Below are positions 36,794 to 45,648 of a stretch of 64,000 bases of DNA, piece by piece; within the stretch, counting starts at the first letter, position 1; every line of letters starts with the position of its first letter. The position numbers and the translations under genes were made by a program. Source of the DNA: Serinicoccus marinus DSM 15273. GTDB taxonomy: Bacteria; Actinomycetota; Actinomycetes; Actinomycetales; Dermatophilaceae. The stretch spans positions 496,001 through 560,000 of the forward strand of contig NZ_CP043808.1 in assembly GCF_008386315.1 (NCBI RefSeq), given 5' to 3'. Below the pieces are notes generated by a model that did no database searches, had not been told where the DNA came from, and was given only the letters and a program-made list of their open reading frames with translations.

Positions 36794-37807
36794 ATGACGT
36801 TGGGCACGCAGGCGCAGACGGTGACCGTCCGGGTGCCCGGCAAGATCAACCTGGGCCTGTCGGTCGGCCCGCTGCGCGACGACGGCTACCACGAGCTGTC
36901 CACCGTCTACCATGCCGTCAGCCTCTACGACACGGTCACCGTGCAGCCGGCCGACTCCTGGTCGGTGCACGTCACCGGGCCCTGGGGCGAGCACGTGCCG
37001 ACCGACGACAGCAACCTCGCCCTCGTCGCGGCCAGGACCCTCGCCAAGCGCCGCGCCCGCAAGGCCAAGGTCGACCCGGTGCGCATCGACATCGACAAGC
37101 ACATCCCCGTCGCCGGCGGCATGGCCGGAGGCAGCGCCGACGCCGCGGCCACCCTCGTCGGGTGCCGTGAGCTGTGGGGGCTGGACCACCTCGAGAACGA
37201 CCTGCTCGAGCTCATGGGCGCCAGCCTCGGCTCGGACATCCCCTTCCTGCTGCACGGCGGCACCGCGATGGGCAGCGGGCGCGGCGAGCAGGTCACCTCC
37301 GTGCTCGCGCGCGGCGAGCTGCACTGGGTGCTGTGGGCCGGCGAGGGGCTCTCGCTGTCCACCCCCCAGGTGTATGCCGAGTGCGACCGGCTCCGCGAGG
37401 AGGCCGGGGTGACGCCCGGCCCGCCGGAGCCGAGCGGTGAGCTCATGACAGCGCTGCGCCGGATGGACACCGACGAGGTGGCGGCGGCGCTGCACAACGA
37501 CCTGCAGGAGGCCGCGATCTCGCTGGAACCGGTCCTGGCCGAGGCGCTCTCGGCCGGGCTCGACCTCGGTGCGCGCGCGGGCATCGTCTCCGGCTCCGGA
37601 CCGACGGTGGCCTTCCTCGTCGGGTCGCAGACCGAGGCGATCGACCTGTCCGTCGGCCTCGCCGCCAACGGCCCCACCGGCGACATCGAGCGCGCCGTCG
37701 GCCCGGTCCCCGGCGCGCAGATCATCCACCAGCGCAGCAGCCCCGAGCCGCCGCGCGCCCGCCCCGACACCGACCGCTCCGGCCCGCTCGGCCCGGTGAT
37801 CGGCTGA
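36794..37807 (+). CDS. ispE: 4-(cytidine 5'-diphospho)-2-C-methyl-D-erythritol kinase IspE
   Basis: 337 residues. GKINLGLSVGPLRDDGYHEL is the N-terminal substrate region, VAGGMAGGSADAAATL the GHMP-kinase ATP loop (near 106), and GIVSGSGPTVAFLV the third motif. It phosphorylates CDP-ME in the non-mevalonate isoprenoid pathway. The C-terminus has a Pro/Arg-rich tail of about 25 residues. The downstream ABC-F gene starts at 37807, overlapping the stop (TGATG). Confidence 0.95.
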   Translation: MTLGTQAQTVTVRVPGKINLGLSVGPLRDDGYHELSTVYHAVSLYDTVTVQPADSWSVHVTGPWGEHVPTDDSNLALVAARTLAKRRARKAKVDPVRIDIDKHIPVAGGMAGGSADAAATLVGCRELWGLDHLENDLLELMGASLGSDIPFLLHGGTAMGSGRGEQVTSVLARGELHWVLWAGEGLSLSTPQVYAECDRLREEAGVTPGPPEPSGELMTALRRMDTDEVAAALHNDLQEAAISLEPVLAEALSAGLDLGARAGIVSGSGPTVAFLVGSQTEAIDLSVGLAANGPTGDIERAVGPVPGAQIIHQRSSPEPPRARPDTDRSGPLGPVIG

Positions 37808-39675
37808 TGGCGGGGAGGCCGCCCGCCAGCCTCGTCACCCTCGCCGACGCGCACCTGCTCGCCGGCACGCAGGTGCTCCTCGACGAGGTCTCCGTCGGCG
37901 TGCTCGACGGGGACCGCATCGGCGTGGTCGGCCGCAACGGCGGGGGCAAGACCTCGCTGCTCGCGGTGCTCACCGGGGACCGGCCGCTCGACGCCGGCCG
38001 GGTCATCCGCACCGGCGACGTCACCGTGGGCATGCTCAGCCAGACCGACGTGCTCGACCCGGACGCGACGGTGCGCCAGGTGGTCCTCGGCGACCTCGAC
38101 GAGCACGAGTGGGCCGGCGACGCGCGGGTCCGGCACGTCATCGACGGGCTGCTCGGCGACAGCGCCGGCGCCGTCGGCGGGTGGGAGGCGAGCGTCGGTC
38201 CGCTCTCCGGCGGGGAGCGCAGGCGGCTCGCCCTCGCCGCGCTCCTCGTGGCCGACCCCGACCTGCTCGTCCTCGACGAGCCGACCAACCACCTGGACGT
38301 CGAGGGGGTCGCGTGGCTCGCGGCATACCTCTCGGGGCGGCGACCGAGACCGGGGAGCGCGCTCGTCGTCGTGACGCACGACCGGTGGTTCCTCGACGCC
38401 GTCTCCACGCTGACCTGGGAGGTGGCCGACGGCAAGGTCCACACCTACGAGGGCGGGTATGCCGCCTACGTCCTGGCCAAGGTCGAGCGGCAGCGCGTCG
38501 CCCGGGTGACCCAGGAGCGGCGGGAGAATCTCGCCCGCAAGGAGCTGGCCTGGCTGCGCCGGGGAGCGCCCGCGCGCACGAGAAAGCCGAAGTTCCGCAT
38601 CGAGGCGGCGACCGAGCTCATCCAGGGTGAGCCGCCGCCCCGGGACAGCGTCGAGCTGGTGCGCTTCGCCACGACTCGGCTCGGCAAGGACGTCCTCGAC
38701 CTGCTGGACGCCACCGTGCGGGTGGGGGAGCGGGACCTGCTCACCGACGTGACCTGGCGGATCGGGCCGGGCGACAGGTATGGCGTCGTCGGCGTCAACG
38801 GAGCCGGCAAGTCCACGCTGCTGCGGGTGCTGCTGGGTCAGCACCCGCTGGCCGCGGGCAAGCTCAAGACCGGCAAGACGGTGCGGATGGCGTGCCTGTC
38901 ACAGGAGCTGCGCGAGCTGGACCGGGTCGCCGGCTGGTCGGTCATCGACGCGATCACCGAGGTGCGATCGTTCACGGTGATCGGGGGCAAGGAGGTGAGC
39001 GCGAGCTCGCTGGCCAAGCGGCTGGGCTTCTCCGGCGGGCGGCAGCAGTCGCGGGTGGGCGACCTGTCGGGCGGGGAGCGGCGGCGGCTGCAGTTCGTCC
39101 GGCTGCTCATGGACGAGCCCAACGTGCTGCTGCTGGACGAGCCGACCAACGACCTCGACATCGACACCCTCACCGCGATGGAGGACGTGCTCGACGGATG
39201 GGCCGGGACCCTGCTCGTCGTCTCCCACGACCGCTACCTGCTGGAGCGCATGACCGACCGGCAGGTGGCGCTGCTCGGGGACGGCAGCTTGCGGGACCTG
39301 CCGGGCGGCGTGGAGGAGTACCTCCGGCTTCGCGAGGGTATGAGCTCGGCCGGCCGGAGCAGGGGGTCTGCGGCGTCCCCCTCGGGCACGCCGACCGCGG
39401 CGGGGGCGGGCGGACCGGCCGCCGGTGGGTCGGGGTCCGGCTCCTCGCCGCACAGCCCGGCCCAGGTGCGCGAGGCCCGCAAGACGCTGGCGCGGGTGGA
39501 GAAAGCCCTGGACCGGCTGCACACCCAGCAGCAGCGGCTGCACGAGCAGATGGCCGCCGTGGCGACCGACCCCGACGAGCTGGCCCGGCTGACCGCCCGC
39601 GACGCCGAGCTCACCGCGCAGGAGGAGGCGCTCGAGACCGAGTGGCTCGAGGCCTCCGAGGTGGCCGAGGCGTAG
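37807..39675 (+). CDS. ABC-F family ATP-binding protein
   Basis: 622 residues. Two nucleotide-binding domains carry Walker A GRNGGGKTS (near 46) and GVNGAGKST (near 333), signatures LSGGERRRLA and LSGGERRRLQ, and DEPTNHLDVEG and DEPTNDLDIDT. The interdomain linker typical of ABC-F (Arg/Lys-rich helix KVERQRVARVTQERRENLA) and a C-terminal coiled coil (ALDRLHTQQQRLHEQMAAV) are present. There are no membrane segments. These proteins act on the ribosome, either as translation factors (EttA/Uup types) or in antibiotic protection; this one resembles Uup more than resistance types. Confidence 0.9.
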   Translation: MAGRPPASLVTLADAHLLAGTQVLLDEVSVGVLDGDRIGVVGRNGGGKTSLLAVLTGDRPLDAGRVIRTGDVTVGMLSQTDVLDPDATVRQVVLGDLDEHEWAGDARVRHVIDGLLGDSAGAVGGWEASVGPLSGGERRRLALAALLVADPDLLVLDEPTNHLDVEGVAWLAAYLSGRRPRPGSALVVVTHDRWFLDAVSTLTWEVADGKVHTYEGGYAAYVLAKVERQRVARVTQERRENLARKELAWLRRGAPARTRKPKFRIEAATELIQGEPPPRDSVELVRFATTRLGKDVLDLLDATVRVGERDLLTDVTWRIGPGDRYGVVGVNGAGKSTLLRVLLGQHPLAAGKLKTGKTVRMACLSQELRELDRVAGWSVIDAITEVRSFTVIGGKEVSASSLAKRLGFSGGRQQSRVGDLSGGERRRLQFVRLLMDEPNVLLLDEPTNDLDIDTLTAMEDVLDGWAGTLLVVSHDRYLLERMTDRQVALLGDGSLRDLPGGVEEYLRLREGMSSAGRSRGSAASPSGTPTAAGAGGPAAGGSGSGSSPHSPAQVREARKTLARVEKALDRLHTQQQRLHEQMAAVATDPDELARLTARDAELTAQEEALETEWLEASEVAEA

Positions 39676-39690
39676 CCGCGTCCCGAGACG

Positions 39691-39935
39691 TCAGTGCGTC
39701 GGTGTCGGTGGCTGCGGTGCGCGCTCGCCGAGGGCCTGGGTCACCGACGCCGCCACGGCGGCGCCGGTCACCATCGGCACCAGGACGGCCGGGGGAAGAA
39801 GACCAGCAGGATGAGGACGGAGGCGAGCGGTCGACGCAGCACAGCCGTGCAGGTGGCGGCTGCCGCGGCGGCGCCCAGGACCACTGCGAGGGCAGCGGTG
39901 CGTGCGGAGGATTCCCAGCGGTGCACCTCAGCCAT
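39691..39935 (-). CDS. Small membrane protein, frameshifted
   Basis: About 81 residues after correction. ATG 39935 starts MAEVHRWESSARTAALAVVL, continues through LASVLILLVFF, and the frame breaks at the G run 39791-39795 (CCCCC on the coding strand). One extra C gives FFPPAVLVPMVTGAAVAAS and a natural end at 39691 (TQALGERAPQPPTPTH). It has two to three hydrophobic segments and no known family. I recognised it only by joining the frames. It lies tail to tail with the ABC-F gene and follows the ABC exporter operon. Confidence 0.55.
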
Positions 39936-39992
39936 GGCCCGGGCCTATCACGCGCGCAGCCCCGGCCAGGAGTCTCCACGCGCGCCGGGGTC

Positions 39993-41689
39993 TCAGCTCC
40001 GGGCGCTGATCTGCCGGCGGCGCAGGCCGACCAGGCCGAGCGCGACGGCCACGACGGCGACCAGCCCGAGCCAGAGCAGCGGCAGCCACTGCACCGGCTC
40101 GACCGGCACCTGAGCCACGTGGTGCAGCGGGGATAGCGCGAGCACCCAGTCCGGCACCTCCAGGAGGGTCGCGAAGTTGCCAACGAAGATCATGACGCCG
40201 ACCAGGGCCCACCCGACCGGAGCCAGCAGCCGCGGTGCCCAGCCGACGAGCAGCGTGCAGATCCCCAGGGTGACGAGCGCTGCGGGCAGCGTGTTGACGT
40301 GGGCGAGGAGCCCGTCGCCGACGAGCGCACCGGTGCCGGTGACCCCGGCCGCCGCGACGCCGACGAGGAGGCCGGTGACCAGCATGACGGCTACGGCCCC
40401 GAGGCCGATCGCCAGCACGTGCGACAGGCCCCAGGCGGTGCGGCCGGTCGGCGTGGCGAGCACGGCCTCGGCCCGACCGGAGTCCTCCTCCGCCTTGAGG
40501 CCCTGCACGGCATACACGATGAAGGCGCCGTGAGATAGCCGCTGAAGACCGAGAGGAAGGCCAGGTATCCGGCGGCGAGCTCGCCCGCGCCGAAGACCTG
40601 CTGCAGCGCGTCGGGCATGTTCTCGGCCGAGTCCAGCATCACCTGGGTGAAGAGCCCGTCGACCACCCCGAGGACGGCGATGGCGAAGCCCCAGGCCAGG
40701 ACCGGGCCGCGCTGCAGCCGCGCTGCGAGACCCCAGACCGTGCCCAGCGCCGGGCCCGCCTCGGCGCGGCCGGGACGCGCGGCCAGCAGCCCCGCGCCCA
40801 GGTCACGCCGGTTCTGCAGCCCGAAGGCGAGCGCCGTGGTCGCCGCCGCGAGGCCGATCGACAGCAGCAGCGGCCACCAGCGGTCGAGCACGTAGGGGGC
40901 GGTCTGGCTGGCCCAGCCCAGCGGGGAGAACCACGACAGCGTGCTGCCGCCCTCGGCAGCCATGTCGCCCAGGGCGCGGAGCGCGAAGGAGACCCCCAGC
41001 ACGAGACCGGCCAGGCCCGAGGCGGAGCGGGAGTACTCCGAGAGCTGCGCGGTGACCGCGCTGACCCCGGCGAACGTCATACCGGTCAGGGCGACCCCGA
41101 CGCCGACCAGCAGCGAGCCCGTCGTGGCGAAGTCGTTGGCGAGCGCCATCGCGGTGACCGCGACCGCCGCCGCGAGGTTGGTGATCACCGCCACGACCAG
41201 CGCCGCGGTGAGCCGGGCATGGCGGCCGGTCACGTTGGCCCGCACCAGCTCGGCGCGGCCGCTCTGCTCCTCGACCCGGGTGTGCCGGGAGATCAGCAGG
41301 ATGTTCATGAGCGCGGCGAGCAGGTAGAGGTAGAGCGTGTAGCCGCCGGCGAAGAAGGTCTCGTAGCTCGGCGGGTCCATGCCGTAGGCCGGGCCGGCGA
41401 ACATGCGGCCGATCGGCTGGCTCAGCAACGGGCTCGCGGCCGCGAGGTCGGCCTCGGTGGGGGCGATCTGGGGCAGCGCGGCACCGATGTAGATGACGAA
41501 GAGGCCCAGCCCGGCGACCCAGGCGGGCAGCTTGATCCGGTCGCGGCGCAGCATGAAGCGCACCAGCGTGCCGGTCCCGGCGAGCGTGCCGCTGCCGCGG
41601 GTATGCCGTGGCGCCCCGTGGGCGGGTCCGCTCCGGTCGGTCGGTGGGCGGCTGGCCGAGGCGTCGTGGTCGCGGATGGCGGTGCTCAT
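39993..41689 (-). CDS. ABC transporter permease (polyketide-antibiotic exporter type), frameshifted
   Basis: About 565 residues with some twelve membrane helices in two halves. [20 protein letters not shown] in the first half and [21 protein letters not shown] in the second repeat the conserved 'E.SGRAE' loop of TnrB3/Streptomyces antibiotic exporters. The frame breaks near 40524-40530, where one missing base separates GYLTA from [12 protein letters not shown] 41689 overlaps the stop of the ATPase gene (ATGA). With that ATPase it would form an efflux pump for a hydrophobic compound. Confidence 0.87.
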
Positions 41690-42651
41690 CGTGCGGCCCC
41701 CTCCTCGACCGAGCGCCGCGAGTGGTTGCCCTCAGCCCCACCGGACGTCGCCCGTCGTTGCTCGCCGTAGTGGCTCACGAGCAGCTGTTCCAGCGTCGGC
41801 GGGTGGGCCGTGATCGACCGGACCCCCAGCTCGCCGAGCCGGCTGACCACCGGGCCGACGTGCTCGCCGTCCACCTCGAGCCGCACCTGGTCGTCCTCAG
41901 TGGTGACGTCGTGGACGCCGGTGAGCGAGGACATACCGTCGGCCGGGTGGTCGGTGCGCGCCACGATCGTGGTGCGCGTCATGTGGCGCAGGTCGTCCAG
42001 GCTGCCGGTCTCGACGACCCGGCCGGCGCGGACGATGGAGATGCGGTCGGCGAGGACCTCGACCTGGGCGAGGATGTGGCTGGAGAGCAGCACGGTGGTC
42101 CCGGCGTCGCGGGCCTCGCGGATGCAGTCCTGGAAGACCAGCTCCATCAGCGGGTCGAGACCCGCCGTGGGCTCGTCGAGCAGCAGCAGGTCGACGGGGG
42201 AGGTGAGGGCGGCGATGAGCGCGACCTTCTGCCGGTTGCCCTTGGAGTAGGTGCGGGCCTTCTTGGTAGGGTCCAGGTCGAAGCGCTCGCACAGCTCGCT
42301 GCGGCGGGCCTTGTCGAGCGTGCCCCGGAGCCGGGCGAAGAGGTCGATGGCCTCACCTCCGGTGAGGTTGGGCCACAGCTCGACGTCACCGGGGACGTAG
42401 GCCAGCCGGTGGTGCAGCGCCACGGCGTCGTCCCACGGGTCGGCGCCGAAGAGGCGTGCCGTGCCGCCGTCGGCCCGGAGCAGCCCGAGCAGGACACGGA
42501 TCGTCGTGGACTTGCCGGCGCCGTTGGGGCCGAGGAAGCCGTGGACCTCGCCCGGGGCGACGGACAGGTCGAGGCCGTCGAGGGCACGGGTGCTGCCGAA
42601 GGTCTTGACCAGGGCGTTGGTCTCGATCACGGGACTGACGGTGGTGTTCAT
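41686..42651 (-). CDS. ABC transporter ATP-binding protein
   Basis: 321 residues. Walker [12 protein letters not shown]-loop region, Walker [15 protein letters not shown], and a drug-exporter-type C-terminal domain are seen. The linker LSGGQ is replaced by [11 protein letters not shown], as in DrrA-like and bacitracin exporters. It energises the adjacent permease. GGAGGAGACC precedes ATG 42651, which overlaps the tetR stop by 4 nt, so tetR, ATPase and permease form one coupled operon. Confidence 0.93.
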   Translation of the reverse strand: MNTTVSPVIETNALVKTFGSTRALDGLDLSVAPGEVHGFLGPNGAGKSTTIRVLLGLLRADGGTARLFGADPWDDAVALHHRLAYVPGDVELWPNLTGGEAIDLFARLRGTLDKARRSELCERFDLDPTKKARTYSKGNRQKVALIAALTSPVDLLLLDEPTAGLDPLMELVFQDCIREARDAGTTVLLSSHILAQVEVLADRISIVRAGRVVETGSLDDLRHMTRTTIVARTDHPADGMSSLTGVHDVTTEDDQVRLEVDGEHVGPVVSRLGELGVRSITAHPPTLEQLLVSHYGEQRRATSGGAEGNHSRRSVEEGAAR

Positions 42652-43307
42652 GCGGTCTCCTCCGTGGTGTCGTCGGTGTCGCCCGAGAAGATGAAGGCCT
42701 GCTTCGCCCGCTCGGTGAGGAGCCCCTCGGAGAAGAGCTCGAGCATCGTTTGGGTGTAGAGGTCGGTGCTGCCCTCGCCGATGAGGTCCTCGCCGAGGAG
42801 GCGCTGCATGTGCTCGTGGAGGACCAGCGCGCCGAGCGACCAGAGGGTCAGGATGACCACCCGGGCCCGCGGGTTCGCGCTGGGCAGGACCAGGCCGGTC
42901 TCGACGCCCTGGGCGGTGTAGCCGACGGCGTCCTCGACGAGGTCGTCGACGAACTCGTCCAGCCGCGGGCTGCCCTCGGAGAGGGTCCGGGCGAGGTAGC
43001 GCAACGCCGGTCGTGCCTGCGACACGCGGGTGTCGACCTGGATCGGCGGGCCGCCGAGGCCGGCGCGCATGGTCTCGGCCTTGGACTCGCGGATGAAGGC
43101 GAGCACCCGGTCGTCGCAGGCCTCCCGCAGCTTCTCCTTCGAGCCGTAGTGATGGATGACCAGCGGTGGGGACACGCCGGCCTGCTCGGCGATGGCGCGG
43201 ACGCTGGTCGCCTTCACCCCGTGCCGGCCGAAGAGGTCGATCGCCGTGGTGAGGATGCGCTCGAGCCCCGGCTCGGCGGGGGTCTCGTCGGTCGCCTGGC
43301 TGACCAT
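42648..43307 (-). CDS. TetR family transcriptional regulator of the ABC exporter
   Basis: 219 residues. The helix-turn-helix lies in [40 protein letters not shown] and [10 protein letters not shown], followed by an all-helical ligand domain. It is the first gene of the exporter operon, and a 20-bp perfect palindrome sits 16 nt upstream of its start (43323-43342). Autorepression relieved by the exported compound is the likely logic (inference). Confidence 0.92.
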   Translation of the reverse strand: MVSQATDETPAEPGLERILTTAIDLFGRHGVKATSVRAIAEQAGVSPPLVIHHYGSKEKLREACDDRVLAFIRESKAETMRAGLGGPPIQVDTRVSQARPALRYLARTLSEGSPRLDEFVDDLVEDAVGYTAQGVETGLVLPSANPRARVVILTLWSLGALVLHEHMQRLLGEDLIGEGSTDLYTQTMLELFSEGLLTERAKQAFIFSGDTDDTTEETA

Positions 43308-43322
43308 GTGTTCAGCGTGGCA

Positions 43323-43342
43323 TTGACTGAACGTTCAGTCAA
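43323..43342. promoter_or_regulatory. 20-bp perfect palindrome, predicted TetR operator
   Basis: TTGACTGAACGTTCAGTCAA is its own reverse complement over the full 20 bp. On the minus strand its first six bases, TTGACT, could be the -35 box of the operon, so bound repressor would block polymerase directly. It is one of the least GC-rich stretches nearby. Confidence 0.85.
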
Positions 43343-43403
43343 CCACTCTCTGACCACGTCCCCACCGGGCCTCGCGCGTGGTTGGCTCGACCCCCACCGG
43401 GCG

Positions 43404-43910
43404 TCAGTCGAACGGCGCGAGCAGTCCCTTGAGGAGCTGGGCGAGCTCGGTCTGACGCTGCGGTGAGAGTCCCTGCATCAGCCGTCGCTCGTCGGTCACC
43501 AGGTCGGCCAGGGCCGCGTCCACGACGTCCCGACCCTCGGCGGTCAGCCGCACCAGCTTGGAGCGCTGGTCCGCCGCGGACGCAGCGCGGTCCACGAAGC
43601 CGCGTCCCTCCAGCCGCGCGAGCCGGTTGGTCATCGTGCCGCTGGTGACCAGCGTCTGCCGCACCAGCTGGGTGGGAGTCAGCTCGTAGGGCTCACCCGC
43701 GCGGCGCAGGGCCGAGAGCACGTCGAACTCCCACGACTCCAGCTCGTGGGTGCTGAACGCGTGCCGTCGAGACAGGTCGAGATGCCTGGACAGGCGGGAG
43801 ACCCGGGAGAGCACCTCCAGCGGGGTGACGTCCAGGTCCGGGCGCTCGCGCCCCCAGGCCGCGACGATGCGATCCACCTCGTCGTCCGGTCCCTGGCTCA
43901 TGCCTCCCAC
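43404..43910 (-). CDS. MarR family transcriptional regulator
   Basis: 168 residues. The winged helix includes FDVLSALRRAGEPYELTPTQ, LVRQTLVTSGTMTNRLARLE and GRGFVDRAASAADQRSKLV, with the wing Asp-Gln-Arg motif. N- and C-terminal helices form the dimer interface (GLSPQRQTELAQLLKGLL). It starts at GTG 43910 or ATG 43901; the GGAGG next to ATG 43901 is too close for it. Targets are not evident. It lies between the exporter operon and the aldo/keto reductase, all on the minus strand. Confidence 0.9.
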   Translation of the reverse strand: MGGMSQGPDDEVDRIVAAWGRERPDLDVTPLEVLSRVSRLSRHLDLSRRHAFSTHELESWEFDVLSALRRAGEPYELTPTQLVRQTLVTSGTMTNRLARLEGRGFVDRAASAADQRSKLVRLTAEGRDVVDAALADLVTDERRLMQGLSPQRQTELAQLLKGLLAPFD

Positions 43911-43938
43911 AGTAGGCGAGGACCCAAGAGGGGGTGAA

Positions 43939-44811
43939 TCAGCGGAACTGACCCTCGATCCGGTCGAGCTCGTCCCCGGTCAGCCGCAGGTCGGCGGCGC
44001 GCACCGAGTCGGTGATCGACTCCGGCCGGCTGGCGCCGGGGATCGGGATGACGTGCTCGCCGAGGCTCAGCTCCCAGGCGAGCACCACCTGCTGCGGGCT
44101 CACGCCGCGCTCGGTCCCGATCTCGTGGAACGCGGGGTAGGTCACCCCGACGTCGCTCGCCGACCCGGTGCCGCCGAGCGGGCTCCAGGGGAGGAAGGCG
44201 ATCCCGTGCTCACCGCACATCTCGAGCTCGTCGCGGCTGGAGCGGAAGCGCGGGGAGAACTCGTTCTGCACCGAGGCCAGCCCGCCCTCACCGAGCACCT
44301 CCAGCGCCACCTCGATCTCCTCGACGTCGGCGTTGGAGATGCCGACAGCCCTGATCTTGCCCTCGTCCTGCAGTTCCTTGAAGGTCTGGATCACCTCTCC
44401 GTAGACCCGCCAGCGGTCGGGGCGGTGCCACTGGTAGAGGTCGATGGTCTCGACCTCCAGCGCGCGCAGCGAGGCCTCGACGGCACCCCTCAGGTATGCC
44501 GGTGACCCGTCGCGACCCCACTGCTCGCCCTCGGCGCGGGTGATGCCGCCCTTGGTGCCGACGACGACGTGGCTGGTGTCGCCGTAGCCCTGGAGCGCCT
44601 TCGCGACGACCCGCTCGTTGTGCCCCATCTGGTCCCAGCTGGGAGCGTAGATGTCGGCCGTGTCGATGTAGGTCACCCCCGCCTCGAGGGCGGCGTGCAC
44701 CGTGGCGATCGCCTGCTCCTCGCTGGGCTGCGGGTCCTTGCCCAGCGAGAACGGCATCGCCCCCAGGCCGATGGCGGAGACGGTGAACGGTCCGAGGCGA
44801 CGGGTCTGCAT
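43939..44811 (-). CDS. Aldo/keto reductase
   Basis: 290 residues. LGLGAMPFS-like GLGAMPFSLGKD, TYIDTADIYAP with catalytic Asp and Tyr, QWHRPDRW, GISNADVEEIEVALEVL and the cofactor segment IPGASRPESITDSVRAADL define the NADPH-dependent AKR fold. It reduces carbonyl compounds; the substrate is unknown. ATG 44811 begins MQTRRLGPFTVSAIGLG; longer frames cross the tRNA gene. Confidence 0.92.
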   Translation of the reverse strand: MQTRRLGPFTVSAIGLGAMPFSLGKDPQPSEEQAIATVHAALEAGVTYIDTADIYAPSWDQMGHNERVVAKALQGYGDTSHVVVGTKGGITRAEGEQWGRDGSPAYLRGAVEASLRALEVETIDLYQWHRPDRWRVYGEVIQTFKELQDEGKIRAVGISNADVEEIEVALEVLGEGGLASVQNEFSPRFRSSRDELEMCGEHGIAFLPWSPLGGTGSASDVGVTYPAFHEIGTERGVSPQQVVLAWELSLGEHVIPIPGASRPESITDSVRAADLRLTGDELDRIEGQFR

Positions 44812-44833
44812 ACCGACGACCCTAGGCGGTGGG

Positions 44834-44912
44834 CTCCCCGGGCAGGAATCGAACCTGCGTCGCTGATCCTGATTCAAAGTCAGGCGGCCCCTACCAGCAG
44901 AGCAACCGGGGA
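44834..44912 (-). tRNA. tRNA-Gln(TTG)
   Basis: On the minus strand the acceptor TCCCCGG pairs with CCGGGGA, the anticodon stem CCTGA/TCAGG encloses CTTTGAA (anticodon TTG), and the T arm GCAGG/CCTGC encloses TTCGATT. The discriminator is G and CCA is not encoded. The D arm GCTC/GGGC is weak, and nine bases separate the anticodon and T stems, more than the usual four or five. A tRNA-Gln beside tetR and glmU fits the actinobacterial context. Confidence 0.82.
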
Positions 44913-44948
44913 ACGTGCCGCAGCACCCCGCCAGCCTAACGGCCGGGG

Positions 44949-45590
44949 TCAGCTCTTGGCCCTGGTCCGCAGCGTCGGACGGGCCTCCATGCCGGCGAGG
45001 CCGTTCCACGCGAGGTTGACCAGGTGCGCCGCGACGTCGTCCTTCTTCATCTTGCGCGAGTCGAGCCACCAGCCGCCCGGGATGGCGACCATGCCGACGA
45101 GCATCTGGGCATACAGCGGGGCGGTCTTGGGGTCCAGCCGCCGCCGCTTGAACTCCGCGGCGAGGATGTGCTCGACCTGGGTCGCGATGTCGCTGATGAG
45201 CGAGGCGAAGGACCCGGTCGACTGCCCGGGCGGGCTGTCCCGCACGAGGATCCGGAAGCCGTCGGTCGAGTGCTCGATGTAGTCCAGCAGCGCCATCGCC
45301 GCCGCCTCGAGCAGCGCCCGGGCATTGCCCTCGTGCGCGGTGAGCGCGTCGGTGATCTGTCCGAGCAGCGCCTGGATCTCGCGGTCGACGACGACGGCGT
45401 ACAACCCCTCCTTGCCGCCGAAGTGCTCGTAGATCACCGGCTTGGACACCCCGGCCGCCTCGGAGATCTGCTCCACGCTCGTGCCCTCGAAGCCCCGCTC
45501 GGCGAACAGCGAGCGACCCACCTCGATCAGCTGCTGCCGCCGCTGCGGGCCGGTCATCCGGTGTCGGGAGGTCTTCGCGCTGGAGCTCAC
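44949..45590 (-). CDS. TetR family transcriptional regulator
   Basis: 213 residues. The helix-turn-helix segment includes RRQQLIEVGRSLFAERGFEG, TSVEQISEAAGVSKPVIYEH and FGGKEGLYAVVVDREIQALL, a classic N-terminal TetR domain; the C-terminal part is helical. It is divergent from glmU, the same arrangement as Rv1019 and glmU in Mycobacterium tuberculosis. The start is taken at GTG 45590 (GTG 45593 equally possible); upstream frame continues antisense to glmU. Confidence 0.88.
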   Translation of the reverse strand: MSSSAKTSRHRMTGPQRRQQLIEVGRSLFAERGFEGTSVEQISEAAGVSKPVIYEHFGGKEGLYAVVVDREIQALLGQITDALTAHEGNARALLEAAAMALLDYIEHSTDGFRILVRDSPPGQSTGSFASLISDIATQVEHILAAEFKRRRLDPKTAPLYAQMLVGMVAIPGGWWLDSRKMKKDDVAAHLVNLAWNGLAGMEARPTLRTRAKS

Positions 45591-45635
45591 CACCCCATCA
45601 TGCCAAGGGCGGGTCGCGGCGCGATCCTGCACAGG

Positions 45636-45641
45636 TACAGT
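45636..45641 (+). promoter_or_regulatory. -10 box TACAGT, predicted leaderless glmU promoter
   Basis: TACAGT ends 7 nt before GTG 45649. Confidence 0.48.
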
Positions 45642-45648
45642 CGGTCCC

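Noticed and set aside
39694..40113. Plus-strand ORF of 139 codons after the ABC-F gene
   Set aside because: Composition is shadow-like; the opposite strand carries a better membrane-protein frame (39691-39935) once one base is restored.
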